A stretch of DNA of 64,000 bases from the NCBI RefSeq assembly GCF_020510665.1, contig NZ_CP075187.1:2394001-2458000 (forward strand). The letters are read 5' to 3'. Origin of the DNA: Dechloromonas denitrificans. Lineage in GTDB: Bacteria; Pseudomonadota; Gammaproteobacteria; Burkholderiales; Rhodocyclaceae. This document shows, piece after piece, positions 60,667 to 64,000 of this stretch (its first letter is position 1; each line of letters begins with the position of its first letter). A model generated the notes under the pieces. That model worked only from the letters and a program-made list of their open reading frames with translations, made no database searches and was not told where the DNA came from. Position numbers and translations under genes: made by a program.

Positions 60667-60777
60667 ATGCAACCTACATATATAACCAGCCCGCTCTTTA
60701 ACCTCAGGCATAGGAGACACCGCCGTAATCACCTACCCGCTTTCCACCCCAGCAATCCATATATGGAAACAACATGA
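60667..60777 (+). CDS. 36-aa leader peptide, copy B (possible)
   Basis: MQPTYITSPL to RNHLPAFHPSNPYMETT, with AAAGGAAA eight bases before the ATG. TGA overlaps the start of the next gene (ATGA). Its C-terminal part is conserved with the 59118 frame. Confidence 0.45.
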   Translation: MQPTYITSPLFNLRHRRHRRNHLPAFHPSNPYMETT

Positions 60778-61184
60778 TCATCGTGACCGAAGCATCAGAT
60801 ATACCCCTGATCACCAGTCAAACCATCCAACAGTTGGTAGCACTCAGATTCCGGCAGTTGGCTCCGGATGCACCCCCTGCCACCCCCTGCGAATTCATCG
60901 TTGTGGAGGGAGGGGAGGCAGTTTCTGAAATTGAGCTGGCGGCGGGATTCCCAATCCTGACCGGTCTGTTCGATGACTTGGCATACACCGATCCTGACTT
61001 TCAACCCTGTAGCGAAATCTTGGAGGAACACCGAAATGAACACAGTTGTATCTACGAAATGGTCTTCATTAGCAGTGACGATGGGGCTTTTACCTGCCTC
61101 CTTATCCCTGACGAAGAAGGCATCGACGCCGATCTGTTGGCTATGTGTCGATCATGGGCAACTCCAGCAGTGAGCCGCCCATGA
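60774..61184 (+). CDS. Hypothetical acidic protein of mobile elements
   Basis: The 136-aa, strongly acidic soluble protein (EILEEHRNEHSCIYEMVFISSDDGAFTCLLIPDEEGID) is not recognised. Its low pI recalls small DNA-mimic or regulatory proteins, but that is only a guess from composition. It is coupled to the upstream leader frame and is the intact partner of the remnant at 59237. Confidence 0.65.
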   Translation: MIIVTEASDIPLITSQTIQQLVALRFRQLAPDAPPATPCEFIVVEGGEAVSEIELAAGFPILTGLFDDLAYTDPDFQPCSEILEEHRNEHSCIYEMVFISSDDGAFTCLLIPDEEGIDADLLAMCRSWATPAVSRP

Positions 61185-61215
61185 CCAACCGAAGATCAAT
61201 TCACCCACTCCCAAG

Positions 61216-61240
61216 GGCCATCCAAGTGATGGCTCTTTTC
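61216..61240 (+). terminator. Terminator just before the 61255 start codon
   Basis: GCCATC (61217-61222) pairs with GATGGC (61228-61233), followed by TCTTTT. The GGAGG of the next gene begins 12 bases after the stem. Confidence 0.7.
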
Positions 61241-61254
61241 ATTTGGAGGCTGGC

Positions 61255-61437
61255 ATGCCTACACAGCAGCACCCCATAGTCGTCGATCTACTTGGTCGTC
61301 TCGATACTCAGCAGCAGGAGCAGTTCCACGAGCGTGCCGGGATTCTGGAATTCGATGCCGGTCTGGATCGCCCATTTGCCGAAGCATTGGCACTACTCGA
61401 AATCATCCGCCTACATGGCTGGCCACCAAGGCAGTAG
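61255..61437 (+). CDS. 60-aa mobile-element protein
   Basis: MPTQQHPIVVDLL to RLHGWPPRQ. The segment ERAGILEFDAGLDRPFAEALAL resembles a short motif (E-F-D-x-G-L-x-R-x-x-A) often seen in small proteins or protein tails linked to plasmid and phage replication or primase genes. GGAGG stands 5 bases upstream. Confidence 0.65.
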   Translation: MPTQQHPIVVDLLGRLDTQQQEQFHERAGILEFDAGLDRPFAEALALLEIIRLHGWPPRQ

Positions 61438-61507
61438 AAATGACGATCGGGAATTGGAGCATCTTATATGAAGGCCAATTTCGGCCATCTCACACAAAGG
61501 AAATTGT

Positions 61508-61987
61508 ATGCAGAAGAAAGTAGCTACTCCTGAATTGCCAATCCGAATCCTCAAAATTGGCACCTGTCCAAGCCTATCCGATCGCTCTCAACTGACTTAC
61601 CACATTGGCCGCCATGCTGATGAGATCCATGTGCGGATCATCCAGAACTCTGGCAACGGACAGTTCAATGCCGACTGGGTGCCGATTGCACTGATAGAGA
61701 AACTGCTGAGTGCGCACGCTGCAGACCAGCCGATTACCTCTCGCGCCATGCAACCGATCTTCCGCAGCAAGTCTTCCAACAGCCCGGCATTTCTGTTCGC
61801 GGCACTCAAGTCAGAAGGCTTGGTACTGGCGGGCACGGAAAAAGATAGTGGCTACATCCTCGGCAACATCGAGGCATTTCGGCAATCGGTGTTAGCCATG
61901 ATCGCCAGTGATACGGATCTCTCAGCGCAAGCTGAGCCCCCCGCTGAGCAGTCGAAAAAGAAGCGCTCCAGTAAGGATGCTGCATGA
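61508..61987 (+). CDS. Hypothetical protein
   Basis: The 159-aa soluble protein (ITSRAMQPIFRSKSSNSPAFLFAALKSEGLVL) ends in a basic tail (EQSKKKRSSKDAA). AAAGGAAA stands upstream of the ATG. The stop overlaps the next ATG (ATGA). Not recognised. Confidence 0.7.
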   Translation: MQKKVATPELPIRILKIGTCPSLSDRSQLTYHIGRHADEIHVRIIQNSGNGQFNADWVPIALIEKLLSAHAADQPITSRAMQPIFRSKSSNSPAFLFAALKSEGLVLAGTEKDSGYILGNIEAFRQSVLAMIASDTDLSAQAEPPAEQSKKKRSSKDAA

Positions 61988-62151
61988 CATTGATCATCGC
62001 CGCACTACTTGGATTTTGTGTCATCAGTTGCCTTGCCACTTTCAAGACCATCCTAGCCTTTATCGCCATGGCTGCTCTGTTCTATGTCTCTTTACCCGTC
62101 TTCATCGTCCTGCTGATGATTTTGGGGATCATTTTTTTCTACACCCGCTGA
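61984..62151 (+). CDS. 55-aa membrane protein
   Basis: MTLIIAALLGFCVISC to GIIFFYTR: nearly all hydrophobic, with two predicted helices. Coupled by ATGA overlap to the preceding gene. Too short for a family assignment. Confidence 0.6.
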   Translation: MTLIIAALLGFCVISCLATFKTILAFIAMAALFYVSLPVFIVLLMILGIIFFYTR

Positions 62152-62162
62152 AAGGAAGCATC

Positions 62163-62270
62163 ATGTACGACATCTGCATCATCAACGCCGTCAACACAAT
62201 CGCAAACTGGCATTTGGACTCGGCATTCTCTTGTGTCCATTCCCTTGCAGTCCTGCGTTATCAAGACTGA
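62163..62270 (+). CDS. Possible 35-aa peptide
   Basis: MYDICIINAVNTIANW to AVLRYQD, with AGGAAG upstream at 62154-62159, only 11 bases after the 55-aa membrane protein stop. Reality uncertain. The 219 bases after it (62271-62489) hold no gene, only C-rich and G-rich repeats. Confidence 0.35.
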   Translation: MYDICIINAVNTIANWHLDSAFSCVHSLAVLRYQD

Positions 62271-62445
62271 CCTGCACCAACCCGCTCGGCCACTCCCAAA
62301 GCCGACGAAGTAGCGCGCGCCTGACACTAATGCAGGCAACTCCCCCGAAGCTGCCTCCCCTCCCCCCCTGTAGCGCCAATTCCAAGTTCTACCCTGAGCA
62401 TATCCGGCATCGACCGGAGGCATACGCTCGTCTTGGATTTCCGCT

Positions 62446-62466
62446 GGGGGTGGGAGGGGTAGCAGT
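62446..62466 (+). repeat. G-rich repeat, copy 2
   Basis: Matches 57592-57612 at 19 of 21 bases. A C-rich complement-like segment lies at 62350-62369, so the two could pair. A looser relative (GGGGGAGAGGGATGCAGCA) is at 62955-62973. It ends 23 bases before the klcA ATG. Confidence 0.65.
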
Positions 62467-62489
62467 TTCACCAAACTCTAGGAGTCACC

Positions 62490-62909
62490 ATGCAATCGAA
62501 ATCCCAACGCATCACCGCCAAGATCGTCCCTGAGTCACAACGTATGAATGTTGCCGACACGCATTTCGGCATCCGCTATCCACTGGTCGTCGAACCTATG
62601 GTGTATCAATTCGCAACCCAACTTGCCCCTGCTTACAAGGGAGGATATTGGGAATTTCATACGCTCAGCAATGGCGGATTCCTGATGACCCCAACGCTAG
62701 ATGATGTGTTTAAGATCACTGCAGACAACGGCTACGAAGGCACCATGTCGGCGGAGGCTCTCGGCATCACTGCGTGTCTGTACGCATACAGCAATCTATC
62801 CTTTGGTGAATGTGCTTTCGGCGAGACATGTGCGGAGCACTACCACTGGCTGTATGAGTTTGCGATGCGACATTCGGAATCAATGGCAATTCGTGGTGCA
62901 ATTGACTGA
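62490..62909 (+). CDS. klcA: Antirestriction protein, KlcA/ArdB family
   Basis: The 139-aa protein shows the KlcA/ArdB signature: ITAKIVPESQRM, ADTHFGIRYPL, VYQFATQLAPAYKGGYWEFHTLSNGGF, GYEGTMSAEALGITACLYAYS and YHWLYEFAMRHSESMAIRGAID. The family blocks type I restriction enzymes and is carried on plasmids and conjugative elements. AGGAG stands about 7 bases before ATG. Confidence 0.9.
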   Translation: MQSKSQRITAKIVPESQRMNVADTHFGIRYPLVVEPMVYQFATQLAPAYKGGYWEFHTLSNGGFLMTPTLDDVFKITADNGYEGTMSAEALGITACLYAYSNLSFGECAFGETCAEHYHWLYEFAMRHSESMAIRGAID

Positions 62910-63029
62910 AACCTACGTCCTTAGATGTGTCCCCTCTTCTTCCCTGTCGTATTAGGGGGAGAGGGATGCAGCAATATGAATTCTAGTGCCTAGATTAAAA
63001 TCCACATATTGAAACAGATAACTTTGAAA

Positions 63030-63803
63030 ATGCTGAAAACAGAAGACACAGCACTCTTTGACCTCCGACCAAGTTGTACTCAAGATGAAGCAGTAGCGAA
63101 AATGCTTGGCTGGCTTCGCGGAAGTACGCGTCTCCAGAAAATAAAGGTAACGATCGATGGCCTTTCTGATGCAGAACAACTCCCCTATCTCCCTGAACTC
63201 CCCGACCCTGTGGCAGTTCTTATCCAGGAGTTTCGTGAGCAAGCCAGCAAAAAATATATTGATGCAGTAAATGCCTATGATTTTGAACTGGCTCTGGAAG
63301 TGGAAAATGAGGTCAAGAATTGGGAAAACATGGCCGGACTTGCCTGCCGATACATGATCGACATTGCAGATGAACTGTCACAACCCAAACCGAAGCTGCG
63401 TATTGACCAAAGTGCCACTCTGGCGACAGGCAAAATACACATCACACTGAAAAGTCTTCATCAGTGGGCACTCAAAACGTATGAAATTTCGATACTCGAC
63501 AACCAACCCCTCGTAAGCGATTCGTCATCTGAACCCAAAGATACCCCTCCAGCGGAGCCATCGATAAAACTATGGCTGGTTGCTGATCCAAACGACCCCA
63601 AACCCGAGTACCCCTGGTACACGCCAGCAAGATACTTTGCCAGACAGTTGATCATTGACGATCCAACCCTGCTTATAAAAAAAGACTTACTTGCTCAAAA
63701 GGTAGGTCAATCACTCACTGCTGCTGGCATCATGAAGCGGGGAGGAGTGAAACCACTTGACCCAGCTACGATCAAAAGAGCCTTCAACAAAGTGGGTTTC
63801 TAA
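63030..63803 (+). CDS. Hypothetical protein with possible C-terminal DNA-binding region
   Basis: The 257-aa protein (ATG at 63030; a TTG at 63009 would add seven residues) is not recognised. Middle acidic helices include ALEVENEVKNWENMA. The C-terminal 64 residues (YPWYTPARYFARQLIIDDPTLLIKKDLLAQKVGQSLTAAGI) have a helix-rich look compatible with a winged helix. GC is lower than in the core genome. A short AT-rich hairpin terminator follows at 63814-63836. Confidence 0.65.
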   Translation: MLKTEDTALFDLRPSCTQDEAVAKMLGWLRGSTRLQKIKVTIDGLSDAEQLPYLPELPDPVAVLIQEFREQASKKYIDAVNAYDFELALEVENEVKNWENMAGLACRYMIDIADELSQPKPKLRIDQSATLATGKIHITLKSLHQWALKTYEISILDNQPLVSDSSSEPKDTPPAEPSIKLWLVADPNDPKPEYPWYTPARYFARQLIIDDPTLLIKKDLLAQKVGQSLTAAGIMKRGGVKPLDPATIKRAFNKVGF

Positions 63804-63813
63804 CGAAACTTTC

Positions 63814-63836
63814 AAACTTTCGCTGAAAGTTTTCAT
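63814..63836 (+). terminator. Weak AT-rich terminator hairpin
   Basis: AAACTTTC (63814-63821) and GAAAGTTT (63825-63832) with a GCT loop, followed by TTC and A/T-rich sequence. Confidence 0.45.
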
Positions 63837-63956
63837 AAAATTCGCTCGCTTTCCCTTCTGCCACAATGGTTTTCGGAAAATAACCGGTAGGTCTTTGAAG
63901 CGTTAAACGCTCAAGTCCAATAGAGGCTCCTTAACAACGCCAAGAAAGAGGCAAAT

Positions 63957-64000
63957 ATGGAGTCCCCTAAGTTCAACATCAGCAAATTTTCCTTTTCAGC
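63957..64000 (+). CDS. Start of a gene cut by the window edge
   Basis: ATG at 63957 with AGAGG upstream (63947-63951); only MESPKFNISKFSFS is visible. The 150-base gap before it is AT-rich and may contain its promoter. Confidence 0.4.
   Translation, partial: MESPKFNISKFSFS

Larger units (their letters stand above)
56388..64000. mobile_element. Integrated mobile element at tRNA-Ser, right end outside window
   Basis: Truncated tRNA-Ser(UGA) at the left edge, a tyrosine integrase 118 bases inside, an antirestriction gene, many short unknown genes, lower and uneven GC, and none of the housekeeping genes found elsewhere. No conjugation or phage structural gene is visible in the 7.6 kb seen, so it could be an ICE, an integrative mobilizable element or a phage-like island. 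The intact tRNA-Ser copy should lie at the far end. Confidence 0.85.

Noticed and set aside
62446..62466. G-quadruplex in the G-rich repeat
   Set aside because: Only three clear G-tracts are present in the motif; a stable four-tract quadruplex is not supported.
56388..64000. CRISPR array, retron or reverse transcriptase in the island
   Set aside because: No regularly spaced repeats and no RT motif (YxDD) frame were seen in the part visible here.

Overview
The window is high-GC chromosomal DNA from a betaproteobacterium, most likely the Rhodocyclales (Dechloromonas/Azonexus-like). This rests on gene order (hrcA-hemH, grpE-dnaK-dnaJ, leuC-leuD-leuB-asd-fimV-truA-trpF-trpB-trpA-accD-folC-SPOR-cvpA-purF-metZ) and on protein character. 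No rRNA gene, CRISPR array or intact tRNA gene was seen.

Region 1 (1-9.4 kb): recN-nadK on the minus strand, divergent from hrcA-hemH-trxC, then an EF-hand-like secreted or surface protein, a chemoreceptor with a c-type heme motif in its periplasmic domain, and a convergent Ser/Thr kinase fused to a cyclic-nucleotide-binding domain. Region 2 (9.5-13.4 kb): the heat-shock genes grpE-dnaK-dnaJ, with sigma-32-type promoters before grpE and before dnaK and a long hairpin between dnaK and dnaJ. Region 3 (13.6-25.1 kb): a branched-chain amino acid-type binding protein, cysS (minus), an envelope run (TPR/NTF2 protein, L,D-transpeptidase, two cyclophilins, lpxH), recQ, an unusual membrane-domain/methyltransferase fusion and a diguanylate cyclase.

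Region 4 (25.2-49.3 kb, almost all minus strand): hflX, rhlE, then a long biosynthetic series: metZ, purF, cvpA, SPOR protein, folC, accD, trpA, trpB, trpF, truA, an EcfT-like membrane protein, fimV, asd, leuB, leuD, an entericidin-like lipoprotein and leuC. An MFS transporter, a YdcH-like protein, aroC and a CBS protein follow. Region 5 (49.5-56.3 kb): a small HTH protein, a radical SAM enzyme divergent from queD, a compact operon of a PhnD-like periplasmic binding protein, a GGDEF/EAL sensor and a patatin phospholipase, and an orphan HicB-like protein.

Region 6 (56.39-64.0 kb, open at the right edge) is an integrated mobile element. It starts at a truncated 3' piece of a tRNA-Ser(UGA) gene, followed at once by a tyrosine integrase. 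Beyond are short hypothetical genes separated by terminators, a KlcA/ArdB antirestriction protein, a DUF2846-like lipoprotein, an AT-rich membrane protein joining a zinc ribbon to an L7/L12-C-terminal-like domain, and a duplicated leader-plus-gene block in which one copy is broken. This island is the least described part of the window. All family assignments come from reading motifs; no database search was run.
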